This document shows positions 34,389 through 42,504 of a stretch of 64,000 bases of DNA, in pieces. Where the stretch lies: the IMG/VR virus record IMGVR_UViG_3300037807_000296, positions 1 to 64,000 of that record; one strand, 5' to 3'. The notes beneath the pieces are model-generated. The model was not told the DNA's origin, did not search any database, and worked only from the letters and a program-made list of their open reading frames with translations. Source of the DNA: a virus. How positions within the stretch are numbered: the first letter of the stretch is position 1; each line of letters opens with the position of its first letter. A program made the position numbers and the translations under genes.

Positions 34389-35384
34389 ATGGATTATATT
34401 GATATATCATACATTAGACAGTTATCTCCTCAGCTCAATAAGTTCAAGGATAAAGGTAACAACACATTTAATGCTAGATGTCCTGTATGTGGTGATTCAA
34501 GTCTAAATCCCAACAAAGCTCGATTCTGGTTCTTTCCTGAAAAAGTTAAGACTAGAGTTCATTGTTTCAATTGTGGGTACTCATCAGAGTTATCATGGTT
34601 TCTGAAAGATTATTATCCCAATTTATATAAAGAGTATCAGCGAGAGCGTTTTGGGTCCAGATCAATCAAGTCTAAGGAAGTTAGGCTTCCGAGTGTTCCG
34701 AAGCCGATATTCAAGCCAAAGCCTTTGAATCTCAAGAGTATTAAAGATTTATCAGTAGATCATCCAGCGAGGTTATATGTAACCAATCGGTTCATACCAG
34801 AGGATAAGTTACATCTTTTATACATAGCTCCCAAGTTTAAAGCTTGGTCACATGAGATGATGCCTGAGAAGTATACATACATTAAACAAGATGAACCTCG
34901 TCTTATTATACCATTCTTTGATAGAGATCATAATTTAATAGCATTTCAGGGAAGGAGTTTTGATCCCAGAGCAGATGTTAAATATATCACGATAAAAATT
35001 CAAGATACTGTTAAGCTTTTTGGACAAGAGCGGATAAATAATGATACAGATATAATTATCGTTGAAGGTCCTCTTGATAGTTTATTCCTTGACAATTCAT
35101 TAGCTATGGCTGGATCAGCAGTTAAAGATGTACCATATGATAAGGATAAGGTTATATTTGCATTCGATAGAGAGCCTCGTAATAAAGAAATCGTTAAAGC
35201 GATGCATAAAAAGATCAAACAAGGTTATAGGGTTTGTATAGCTGATAATCTCGAAGGTGGTAAAGATATTAATGATTGGATTAAGGCGAGACACACACCA
35301 AAACAGATACAATGTGATATAATAGAACATACGTATCAAGGAATGGAAGCTGAATTGAAATTAACCGAATGGAGAAAGTGTTGA
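34389..35384 (+). CDS. 61: DNA primase gp61
   Basis: Makes RNA primers for lagging-strand synthesis within the gp41-gp61 primosome. 331 residues (T4 342). The zinc ribbon is CPVCGDSS...HCFNCG (about residues 31-63). The TOPRIM-type catalytic core shows IIIVEGPLDSLF (about 217-228) and VIFAFDREPRN. Ends 4 bases into the phosphoribosyltransferase gene. Confidence 0.9.
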   Translation: MDYIDISYIRQLSPQLNKFKDKGNNTFNARCPVCGDSSLNPNKARFWFFPEKVKTRVHCFNCGYSSELSWFLKDYYPNLYKEYQRERFGSRSIKSKEVRLPSVPKPIFKPKPLNLKSIKDLSVDHPARLYVTNRFIPEDKLHLLYIAPKFKAWSHEMMPEKYTYIKQDEPRLIIPFFDRDHNLIAFQGRSFDPRADVKYITIKIQDTVKLFGQERINNDTDIIIVEGPLDSLFLDNSLAMAGSAVKDVPYDKDKVIFAFDREPRNKEIVKAMHKKIKQGYRVCIADNLEGGKDINDWIKARHTPKQIQCDIIEHTYQGMEAELKLTEWRKC

Positions 35385-36109
35385 AATCTTTTAAAGAATA
35401 TGTGAATGAATCTTTTATCATTAAAGATGATGTGTTATCATTTGATTATAGCAATACTGAATCAACTAAGATGGGTAAACGAATTGTGATGGAACCTTAT
35501 AAGAAAAGGGGGAAGTCGACTGGTGGTATTGATGTGTATAGTGTATATAATGTTCATAATCAGACAGATGTTATTAAAAGTATCAAAGGTAAAGGACCGT
35601 ACACGATCAGTTCAGAAGATTATCAGCAATTCTTAAAACGGACTGATTTATATATATCATCTAAGATTATAAAGTCTCATAAAATATCAACGATCATCAC
35701 TCCTAAATCTAGTAGTGGTATATTAAACGATCTTATAGTCTTATTGAAGAAACGTAATCCTCATATTAAGTTTTTACCGGAGACGTTGATTAAAGTGATT
35801 GATCCGAATCAGATTAAGATAGATTATGATCACCCTAAGATCACAGATAAAATTTCCAAAAGACTTGAGGGTATAATTAGAGCAGCTGTTAAAAATAAAT
35901 ATTTTGAGATAAAAAAGGTAGATAAGAGATTCGCTCAATTTGTTTCTGGTTATTTTGAATCCAAGGATAATGTCAAATTCGAAGATGATGATAATATTAT
36001 GATCCTTGATGATGTAGTTAGCTCAGGTTCCACATTCACTGAAATACACAATATCATTAAAGGTTACAGATATAATAATGTCATTGGCACGACAATTTTT
36101 AAGACATGA
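35381..36109 (+). CDS. Phosphoribosyltransferase-like protein with capsid-targeting-like leader
   Basis: 242 residues from a TTG at 35381 with GGAGA upstream. This start gives MKSFKEYVNE, matching the leader of the 16.8-24.9 kb block (possible V-N-E cleavage). An ATG at 35369 would add four residues. The C-terminal part has MILDDVVSSGSTFTEI (about residues 207-222), the PRPP-binding loop of type I phosphoribosyltransferases. Substrate unknown. It is coupled to primase and followed by a SLOG protein. Confidence 0.75.
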   Translation: MKSFKEYVNESFIIKDDVLSFDYSNTESTKMGKRIVMEPYKKRGKSTGGIDVYSVYNVHNQTDVIKSIKGKGPYTISSEDYQQFLKRTDLYISSKIIKSHKISTIITPKSSSGILNDLIVLLKKRNPHIKFLPETLIKVIDPNQIKIDYDHPKITDKISKRLEGIIRAAVKNKYFEIKKVDKRFAQFVSGYFESKDNVKFEDDDNIMILDDVVSSGSTFTEIHNIIKGYRYNNVIGTTIFKT

Positions 36110-36450
36110 CGATTTTCGCTATAATAGGAAGTCGGACCTTCGATGATATTGAGTATGCTGCTAATAAATTAGATGAGATAATAAGTCAGTATGATTCTAT
36201 TGTATCGGGTGGAGCTAAAGGTGCTGATAGTATCGGAGCCGCGTACGCTGATATAAATGGATTACCATTAACAGTGTATAAGCCAGATTGGAAGAAGTAT
36301 GGAAAAGGTGCTGGATTTATAAGGAATAAGTTAATAATAGATGAGTGTGATGTTGTGATTGCGTTTTGGGATGGTTCATCTAAAGGAACCAAACATAGTA
36401 TAAATTTAGCTAGAAAGAGTGGTAAAGAAGTAATAATATTGAAACCTTGA
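36106..36450 (+). CDS. SLOG-fold protein (DUF2493/YspA-like)
   Basis: 114 residues: IIGSRTFDD at the start, IVSGGAKGADSIGAAYA, KPDWKKYGKGAGFIRNKLII, and VIAFWDGSSKGTKHSI. This is the nucleotide-binding SLOG/Rossmann family seen in DprA- and YspA-type proteins. Reaction unknown; nucleotide or NAD-derivative sensing is typical of the superfamily. Overlaps the phosphoribosyltransferase by 4 bases. Confidence 0.85.
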   Translation: MTIFAIIGSRTFDDIEYAANKLDEIISQYDSIVSGGAKGADSIGAAYADINGLPLTVYKPDWKKYGKGAGFIRNKLIIDECDVVIAFWDGSSKGTKHSINLARKSGKEVIILKP

Positions 36451-36460
36451 GGAATATAAA

Positions 36461-36667
36461 ATGCCTGTATTTGATGTGAGATGTAAGAGTTGTGATAGAA
36501 CCAAAGAGATACTAACCTTAAAGATTAACACTGAAATCAAAGCATCTGACTGCTTATGTGGTGTTAATGACTGGGAGAAGATTGTTAGTGTATCTCATTC
36601 AAAAAATAAAGAACTTGATAGTGAAACACGACAAACAGAAGATATGTGTGATTCACGCTGGACATAA
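36461..36667 (+). CDS. Small zinc-ribbon protein
   Basis: 68 residues. N-terminal CKSCDRTKEI and DCLCG give a CxxC...CxC ribbon of FmdB-like type. RBS TTGAGGAATATAAA. Function unknown; located just before ribonucleotide reductase. Confidence 0.65.
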   Translation: MPVFDVRCKSCDRTKEILTLKINTEIKASDCLCGVNDWEKIVSVSHSKNKELDSETRQTEDMCDSRWT

Positions 36668-36680
36668 TGGAGAGTAAATA

Positions 36681-38366
36681 ATGAACGATTATCAAAAATT
36701 TATAGCATTATCAAGATATGCTAGATGGTTACCTGAAGAGAAACGGAGAGAGCACTGGAGTGAGACAGTTGCTCGATATTTTGATTTTTTCACAAATCAT
36801 TTAAAAGAAATTCATGAATATGATCTCACATCAAATGATCGTGAAGTATTAGAGGTTGCTATTAACAATCTTGATGTGATGCCATCAATGCGTTGTATGA
36901 TGACAGCTGGAGATGCTCTCAAAAAGAATAATATAGCTGGATACAATTGCTCATATGTTGCTATTGATCACCCAAAAGCATTTGATGAAATTTTGTTCAT
37001 TTTGATGCATGGAACTGGTGTGGGATTTTCTGTAGAGCGTCAGTTTATCCAGAAGCTCCATGAAATCCCGGAATTAGAATTAACAGGCTCCGTTATTCAG
37101 GTAGCTGATAGTAAAGAAGGGTGGCAGAAGGGTTTGAGGAGATTGTTTCAACATTTGTGGGATGGGGAGATTCCTACATGGGATCTATCCAAGATTAGAG
37201 AGAAGGGAGCGAGACTTAAAACGTTTGGGGGAAGAGCTAGTGGTCCTCAGCCATTAGAAGACCTTTTTCAGTTCACTGTACAGATGTTTAAAGGTGCTCA
37301 AAATCGTAAGTTGACATCTGTTGAGTGTCATCGGATTGCTTGTAAGATCGCAGAGGTTGTTGTGGTTGGGGGAGTTAGAAGAAGTGCTTTGATATCCCTT
37401 TCCAATTTGAGTGATGAACGGATGAGACATGCTAAGTCAGGGCAATGGTGGGTTGACACACCAGAAATGGGTTTAGCTAATAATAGTGTATGTTACACAG
37501 AGAAGCCTGATATCGGTATTTTTATGATTGAGTGGACTAGTTTATACGAATCTAAGTCAGGGGAACGTGGTATCTTTAACCGTGAAGCAGCGTATAAACA
37601 TCTCCCAGCTCGACGCAGAGAGCAATATGATGGTAAAGATCTACCTTTATACGGGACAAACCCCTGCAGCGAGATAGTTTTGCAAGATGGTCAATTTTGT
37701 AATCTATCTGAGGTAGTATTAAGGACTAATGATACATTAGATGACATCCGATCTAAAGTTAAGCTTGCTGCTATATTAGGTACTATGCAAGCAACATTAA
37801 CAAATATTAAAGGTCTCCGTGCTAAATGGAAACAAGCTACTGTAGAGGAAGCTCTTCTAGGAGTTTCATTGACCGGTATTATGGATCACACATTCATGAA
37901 TGGATCTAAAAAAACGGTGGAAGGTTTATCATTGCCTGATTTTTTGTCTGAGATAAAAGATATTGCAGTTTCTGTTAATGAGGAGTGGGCTAATAAGTTT
38001 GGTATTAATCCTGCTATGGCTGCTACAGCAATCAAACCCAGTGGATGTACAACGTTAAACACTAAAATCAAAACAACTTCTGGTGATATGAGTATGGCAG
38101 ATATATTCATAGCTAATAAAGTTGAAGATGTTTTCAGTTTAAAACCTAATACATGGATTGAACCAATTATCGATGTTAAAGTTTATGATGAAAATAATGA
38201 TGAGCAATTGATAACAAAACTTTTTATTAATGGTTTATCAGATGTATATGAAGTAGAGTTTAATAATGAAAAATATAAATTTACAGGAAATCATAAACTA
38301 AAGACGGTTGATGGATGGAAAAGAGTTGATGAAATAACTATAGATGATGATGTTATACAGTTGTAA
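36681..38366 (+). CDS. nrdJ: Class II ribonucleotide reductase NrdJ N-part fused to split-intein N fragment
   Basis: Adenosylcobalamin-dependent reductase making deoxynucleotides. Residues 1-455 match the monomeric class II family: SRYARWLPEEKRREHW, YNCSYVAI, HGTGVGFSVE and GTNPCSEIVLQDGQFC (radical-site Cys), up to AIKPSG. The family continues TVSQLVDSASG. Here residue 456 is Cys, starting a 106-residue N-intein (CTTLNTKIKT; block B FTGNHKLKT) that ends in a stop. The C-half lies at 39002, past a decayed endonuclease gene. Confidence 0.93.
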   Translation: MNDYQKFIALSRYARWLPEEKRREHWSETVARYFDFFTNHLKEIHEYDLTSNDREVLEVAINNLDVMPSMRCMMTAGDALKKNNIAGYNCSYVAIDHPKAFDEILFILMHGTGVGFSVERQFIQKLHEIPELELTGSVIQVADSKEGWQKGLRRLFQHLWDGEIPTWDLSKIREKGARLKTFGGRASGPQPLEDLFQFTVQMFKGAQNRKLTSVECHRIACKIAEVVVVGGVRRSALISLSNLSDERMRHAKSGQWWVDTPEMGLANNSVCYTEKPDIGIFMIEWTSLYESKSGERGIFNREAAYKHLPARRREQYDGKDLPLYGTNPCSEIVLQDGQFCNLSEVVLRTNDTLDDIRSKVKLAAILGTMQATLTNIKGLRAKWKQATVEEALLGVSLTGIMDHTFMNGSKKTVEGLSLPDFLSEIKDIAVSVNEEWANKFGINPAMAATAIKPSGCTTLNTKIKTTSGDMSMADIFIANKVEDVFSLKPNTWIEPIIDVKVYDENNDEQLITKLFINGLSDVYEVEFNNEKYKFTGNHKLKTVDGWKRVDEITIDDDVIQL

Positions 38367-38422
38367 TTTGATGGTTATGTCAGTGCCTGGTGGATTGATA
38401 TAACTATTTACGGAGAAGTGTA

Positions 38423-38964
38423 ATGGAGTATGTACCGTATGTTTACATTATAAAGAATATAACAACTCAATTAAAATATATCGGAGTTCGGTATGCTCTG
38501 ATTATTTGAATATGTGTTTTAGTTCAGGACTTCAAGATTTGAGAATAAACTCTAAAGCGGGAAAGGTAGGAGGGGCGATAGTTAAGGCTAAGGGTGTTGG
38601 AATTTTTAGAGATTATAGTGAAAGACTTGAATGGGCTAAGATGGGTGGAAAAGCAAGCATGAAAGCTGGGAAGCTTGAATATGAAGAAACAGGAAAAAAG
38701 AATTTTTATTGTTGGTCAACTGTTGCTGGAAGGAAAGAAAGATCTAGTTTAGGTGGAAAGAATGGAGCTTTTTCAGTTAATTATATTATGAAAACACATA
38801 ATTGCTCTGAAAAAACAGCAATAGAAATTTTAAAAGAAGAGCAATCTATTAGAGGGACAATAGGTGGTAAAGGAAATAAAGGTTTTATTTGGATAACTGA
38901 TGGTATAAAAACATTCAAATACACTAAAAATATTAAAATGAAAAACACATTGACGTTTTTCTAG
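38423..38964 (+). pseudogene. Decayed GIY-YIG homing endonuclease in the nrdJ intein gap
   Basis: From ATG 38423, MEYVPYVYIIKNI and LKYIGVRYA form the GIY and YIG motifs, but the frame stops at 38509 after 28 residues. The rest (SDYLNMCFSSG to a stop at 38964) is in another frame. It ends with a GFIWITDGIKTFKY tail like DNA-binding ends of Seg-type endonucleases. The catalytic helix region also looks shortened. It lies sense to nrdJ, unlike the antisense enzyme in uvsX. Confidence 0.75.
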
Positions 38965-39001
38965 ATGAAAATTCAAACTATAAAAAAGGTAGAATACTTA
39001 A

Positions 39002-39688
39002 ATGAAAATAACAGCTATTACAAAATTAGATGTGCAAGAATTTACAGTTGATGTTGAAGTGGACAATACCCATTCGTATCAATTAAACAACGGTTGTGTG
39101 TCACATAATACGGTCAGTCAATTAGTTGACTCTGCATCTGGTATCCACGCTAGACATAATCCTTATTACATCCGTAGAGTTAGAGCTGATGCTAAAGACC
39201 CTCTTGCAGAGTTGATGGTAGATGCTGGTGTTCCAATGGAATCAGATGTGATGGCAAAGGGTAATGTTAATGTATTCTCGTTCCCTATGAAAGCTCCTAA
39301 AAATGCTGTATTTAGAGAAGATCGGACAGCTATTGAGCAGTTAGAGTTATGGTTGACATATCAGCAAAATTGGACAGAGCATAAACCATCTATTACAGTA
39401 TCAGTAAAGGAACATGAGTGGATGGATGTTGGAGCGTGGGTGTATAAGCATTTTGATGATTGTTCTGGTGTATCATTCTTACCATTCTCAGAACATTCTT
39501 ATGCTCAAGCACCGTATGAGGATATTGATAAAGAGACTTATGATGAGCTATTAAGTAAAATGCCGAAGAGTATTGATTGGACTCAAATTGTTAAGTATGA
39601 ATCTGATGATTCAGCATTGAAGAATACCAAAGAGCTTGCTTGTAGTGCTGGTGTTTGTGAAGTAGTTGACTTAGTTGCTGATGAATGA
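39002..39688 (+). CDS. nrdJ: Split-intein C fragment fused to NrdJ C-part
   Basis: Residues 1-36 are a complete C-intein (TVDVEVDNTHSYQLNNGCV, then SHN) with Thr+1 at 37. TVSQLVDSASGIHARHNPYY then rejoins the reductase. The remaining 192 residues include FSFPMKAP and the C-terminal redox pair ACSAGVC. The spliced enzyme would be 647 residues. No strong ribosome site precedes the ATG (AGGTAGAATACTTAA). Confidence 0.92.
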   Translation: MKITAITKLDVQEFTVDVEVDNTHSYQLNNGCVSHNTVSQLVDSASGIHARHNPYYIRRVRADAKDPLAELMVDAGVPMESDVMAKGNVNVFSFPMKAPKNAVFREDRTAIEQLELWLTYQQNWTEHKPSITVSVKEHEWMDVGAWVYKHFDDCSGVSFLPFSEHSYAQAPYEDIDKETYDELLSKMPKSIDWTQIVKYESDDSALKNTKELACSAGVCEVVDLVADE

Positions 39689-40121
39689 TTGGTTGTATGA
39701 TGATGTAAAATTCACAACAGATGATATTGGTGATGCTATAGGGTTTGTCTATAGGATCACTAATACGCAGAATGGGATGGATTACATCGGTAAGAAGAAT
39801 TTCTGGCGGAAGGTGACTAAGCCTCCTCTTAAAGGAAAGAAACGAAAGCGACGATCTATAGTGGAATCTGATTGGCAGGTATATCATGGTTCATCTAACA
39901 AATTGTTATCTGATATAGATGGATATGGTTACGATGCATTTAATCGGGAGATTTTGTGTCTGTGTACATCTAAATCAATGATGAGTTATATCGAGTTATG
40001 GTATCAAATGAAAGAAGGTGTGTTGTTTAGTGATATGTCGTATAATGGTATCATCAACATTAGGATTAATTCTTCAGCTATTAAAAAGGATAAAGAGTTT
40101 ATATTAAATGAGACAAAATAA
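39681..40121 (+). CDS. GIY-YIG-type nuclease conserved in T4-like phages
   Basis: 146 residues from ATG 39681, overlapping the nrdJ end. GFVYRIT and DYIGKKNFWR form GIY-YIG motifs. ESDWQVYHGSSNKLL, REILCLCTSKSMMSYIELWYQ and YNGIINIRI complete a layout I recall in marine T4-like phages as a Seg-like nuclease. No DNA-binding repeats. It may be a non-homing nuclease. Confidence 0.75.
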   Translation: MNDWLYDDVKFTTDDIGDAIGFVYRITNTQNGMDYIGKKNFWRKVTKPPLKGKKRKRRSIVESDWQVYHGSSNKLLSDIDGYGYDAFNREILCLCTSKSMMSYIELWYQMKEGVLFSDMSYNGIINIRINSSAIKKDKEFILNETK

Positions 40122-40134
40122 TTTGAAATTTTAG

Positions 40135-40163
40135 TTGACAGGTATCTAAATATATGGTATACT
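40135..40163 (+). promoter_or_regulatory. Early promoter for the topoisomerase operon
   Basis: TTGACA (40135-40140) and TATACT (40158-40163), 17-base spacing, about 50 bases before the ATG at 40212. Confidence 0.75.
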
Positions 40164-40211
40164 GGTACTATCAATTGAATTATTCTTTTGATACTAATTA
40201 TGGGATTTAAT

Positions 40212-40469
40212 ATGAATAAAGATGAATTAAAACAAGCATTACATGAAGGGGCAGTTCGTATCACTTTTACAAAGAAAGATGGCTCAGAACGAACTGGTTG
40301 GTTTACTCTTCAAGCTGATGTATTAGCAGAAATTGTAGGAACAGGAAAATCAAAGACTATCAATAACCCTGATCTTATTGTTGCTACTGAGATTGCTGTA
40401 GATGGGAATAATCAATGGAGATCATTTAATTTCGATCAAATAACTGATATTAAAACAGAGAGATCATAA
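40212..40469 (+). CDS. Small conserved protein (DUF2693/WYL_2-like)
   Basis: 85 residues from ATG 40212. VRITFTKKDGSERTGWFTL, then KTINNPDLIVATEIAVD and NQWRSFNFDQI match an SH3-like family that, as I recall, is frequent in T4-like phages. Probably nucleic-acid binding. The stop overlaps the next ATG. Confidence 0.7.
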   Translation: MNKDELKQALHEGAVRITFTKKDGSERTGWFTLQADVLAEIVGTGKSKTINNPDLIVATEIAVDGNNQWRSFNFDQITDIKTERS

Positions 40470-40675
40470 TGAAGGTTAATCTAACACAAGAATATTATAC
40501 TAGCCGAGTTCAGTTCGGAAATTATCACTCAATCACAACTCCATTTGCATCTGATACAGATAAAGCTGCAGGAAGAGAGTGGACACTTCCTGGAACGAAA
40601 AAACTTTTCCTTGCATCTGAGATTCAAACGTTTGCAACTAAACTCGGTTACGGTGGTATATTTGAGAGTGTATGA
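40469..40675 (+). CDS. Small protein, unknown
   Basis: 68 residues between two overlaps (TAATG at the start, ATGA at the end), so coupled to gene 39. Contains AAGREWTLPGTKKLFLASEI. No family recognised. Confidence 0.6.
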   Translation: MKVNLTQEYYTSRVQFGNYHSITTPFASDTDKAAGREWTLPGTKKLFLASEIQTFATKLGYGGIFESV

Positions 40676-42495
40676 AAGATAATCAAATTAAAGTGTTGAG
40701 TGATAGAGATCACGTACTATTGCGACCAGCGATGTATTTGGGATCGGTTAACACTAAACTCCACGAAGACTTTTTTCTTGAGGATGATTCTATATCACAT
40801 CAAGGTAAAGAGTATGTCCCTGCATTGGTTAAGATGTTTGGGGAGGTATTTGATAATGCTGTGGATGAAGCTATTCGTACCAACTTTGAATACGCTACGG
40901 ATATCCGTGTAAAGATAACTTCTGATAGTATCACTATCAAGGATACTGGAAGAGGTATACCAGTTGAATTAGAAGAATCTACAGGAGAATATGGTCCAGT
41001 ATTAGCTTGGGGACAAATGAAAGCTGGTTCTAACTTTGAAGATGATGATACTAGAATGACAGCTGGTATGAATGGTGTTGGGGCGTCTGTTGTAAATATA
41101 TTCTCAACCAAATTTAAAGGTGAAACTTCAGATGGTCAACAGAAATTAGTTTACACCTCAAAAGATAATATGGATAGTAATTATGTAAAGGTTACTAATT
41201 CATCTCTCAATTACACTCAAGTTACATTCCATCCAGATTTTTCTAGATTGGAGTGTGATGTTATAGATGATGTAACGTTGAATGTTATGAAACAGAGAGT
41301 ATTAATAGCATCTATTATGTTTCCTGATATCTCTTTCAGATTTAATAATAAAAAAATACATTCTAAGAGTCCTAAACATTTTATCAATTTATTTGGGAAA
41401 GGAGCAGACGTTTTAACTGGAGGGGATGGTAAGTGGTTTGTTGGTGTTATTCCTAATGATAATGATGATTTCAGATTCTTCTCTTATGTTAACGCTCTAC
41501 ATATGAAGGATGGAGGAACTCATATTGATAATATTTCATATAATATAGTAAACCGTCTTAAAGATAAACTCATTAGAAAGCATAAAGGTATTAAACCAGG
41601 AGACATTAGAAATAAGATGCAATTAGTTGTATTCTTTAGAGATTTTCCTAAATTTGAAACAAACTCACAGACCAAAGAGAGTTTGAGTAACTCAGCATCA
41701 TTCATTAGGGAGTATATGGGAGATGTTGATTGGGATAGTTTTGTATATAAGTTAGCGAAGAATAAATTATTAATTGATCCTATCACAGAAGTGTTTAGAA
41801 TTAAGGAAGAGTTTAAGAAAAGGCAAGAGCTTAAAAAATTAGATAAAGTCACTAAAAGGATTAAGTCAGAGAAATATTTTCCTGCTATTGGGGGAGTTGA
41901 TAAGTTATATATCTGTGAAGGGACAAGTGCTCGAGTTGGTTTAATGAAAATACTCGGGAGGAGAGGAAATTCCTTTTATGAACTTAAAGGGGTACCGTTG
42001 AATGCAGTGAACGCGTCGCAACAAAAATTCACAGCAAATAAAGAGTTATCAGAATTGTATAAAATTATTAATAATGTAGATTTTAATCGGATTGTGATTG
42101 CAACAGATGCTGATCTTGACGGTAATAAAATTACTGGTCTTTTGTTTGGATTCTTTATAACATACATGCCTGATGTAAGTGTATCAAGATTAAGAACTCC
42201 ATTGATGGTCCTTAAAAAAGGAGATAAGGTTATTAAGTGGGCTTATGATATGACAGAAATTAATTCATGGACTGAAGTAGATATGAAGGGTTGTGAAGCT
42301 TTTTACGTAAAAGGATTAGGATCTTGGAGAGCAGATCAATTAAGACATGTTATTAATATTGATGGTCTAGATAATATGATTGATAATGTAATTTTTGATG
42401 ATAACACTATTATCACTAGTTGGCTATCATCTAATACATCTGACATCAGAAAAGAATATGTATTAGCTAATGAATTTTCTATTGCTAAATTGTAA
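40672..42495 (+). CDS. 39: DNA topoisomerase II large subunit gp39 (39/60 fused form)
   Basis: The ATPase and TOPRIM subunit of the phage type II topoisomerase. GHKL ATPase motifs: EVFDNAVDEA, IKDTGRGIPVE and AGMNGVGASVVN. The TOPRIM part has LYICEGTSAR and IATDADLDGNK. At 607 continuous residues it contains what T4 splits into gp39 and gp60. Overlaps the preceding gene by 4 bases. Confidence 0.94.
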   Translation: MKDNQIKVLSDRDHVLLRPAMYLGSVNTKLHEDFFLEDDSISHQGKEYVPALVKMFGEVFDNAVDEAIRTNFEYATDIRVKITSDSITIKDTGRGIPVELEESTGEYGPVLAWGQMKAGSNFEDDDTRMTAGMNGVGASVVNIFSTKFKGETSDGQQKLVYTSKDNMDSNYVKVTNSSLNYTQVTFHPDFSRLECDVIDDVTLNVMKQRVLIASIMFPDISFRFNNKKIHSKSPKHFINLFGKGADVLTGGDGKWFVGVIPNDNDDFRFFSYVNALHMKDGGTHIDNISYNIVNRLKDKLIRKHKGIKPGDIRNKMQLVVFFRDFPKFETNSQTKESLSNSASFIREYMGDVDWDSFVYKLAKNKLLIDPITEVFRIKEEFKKRQELKKLDKVTKRIKSEKYFPAIGGVDKLYICEGTSARVGLMKILGRRGNSFYELKGVPLNAVNASQQKFTANKELSELYKIINNVDFNRIVIATDADLDGNKITGLLFGFFITYMPDVSVSRLRTPLMVLKKGDKVIKWAYDMTEINSWTEVDMKGCEAFYVKGLGSWRADQLRHVINIDGLDNMIDNVIFDDNTIITSWLSSNTSDIRKEYVLANEFSIAKL

Positions 42496-42504
42496 AGGTA
42501 TATT

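Noticed and set aside
24366-36109. A full NAD-rebuilding pathway (phosphoribosyltransferase plus NMN adenylyltransferase)
   Set aside because: The phosphoribosyltransferase has the type I PRPP loop rather than nicotinamide phosphoribosyltransferase features, and the transferase substrate is undetermined. Kept only as a weak possibility.
40672-42495. A T4-like translational bypass or split between genes 39 and 60
   Set aside because: The frame is continuous through the ATPase and TOPRIM domains, so no bypass is needed.
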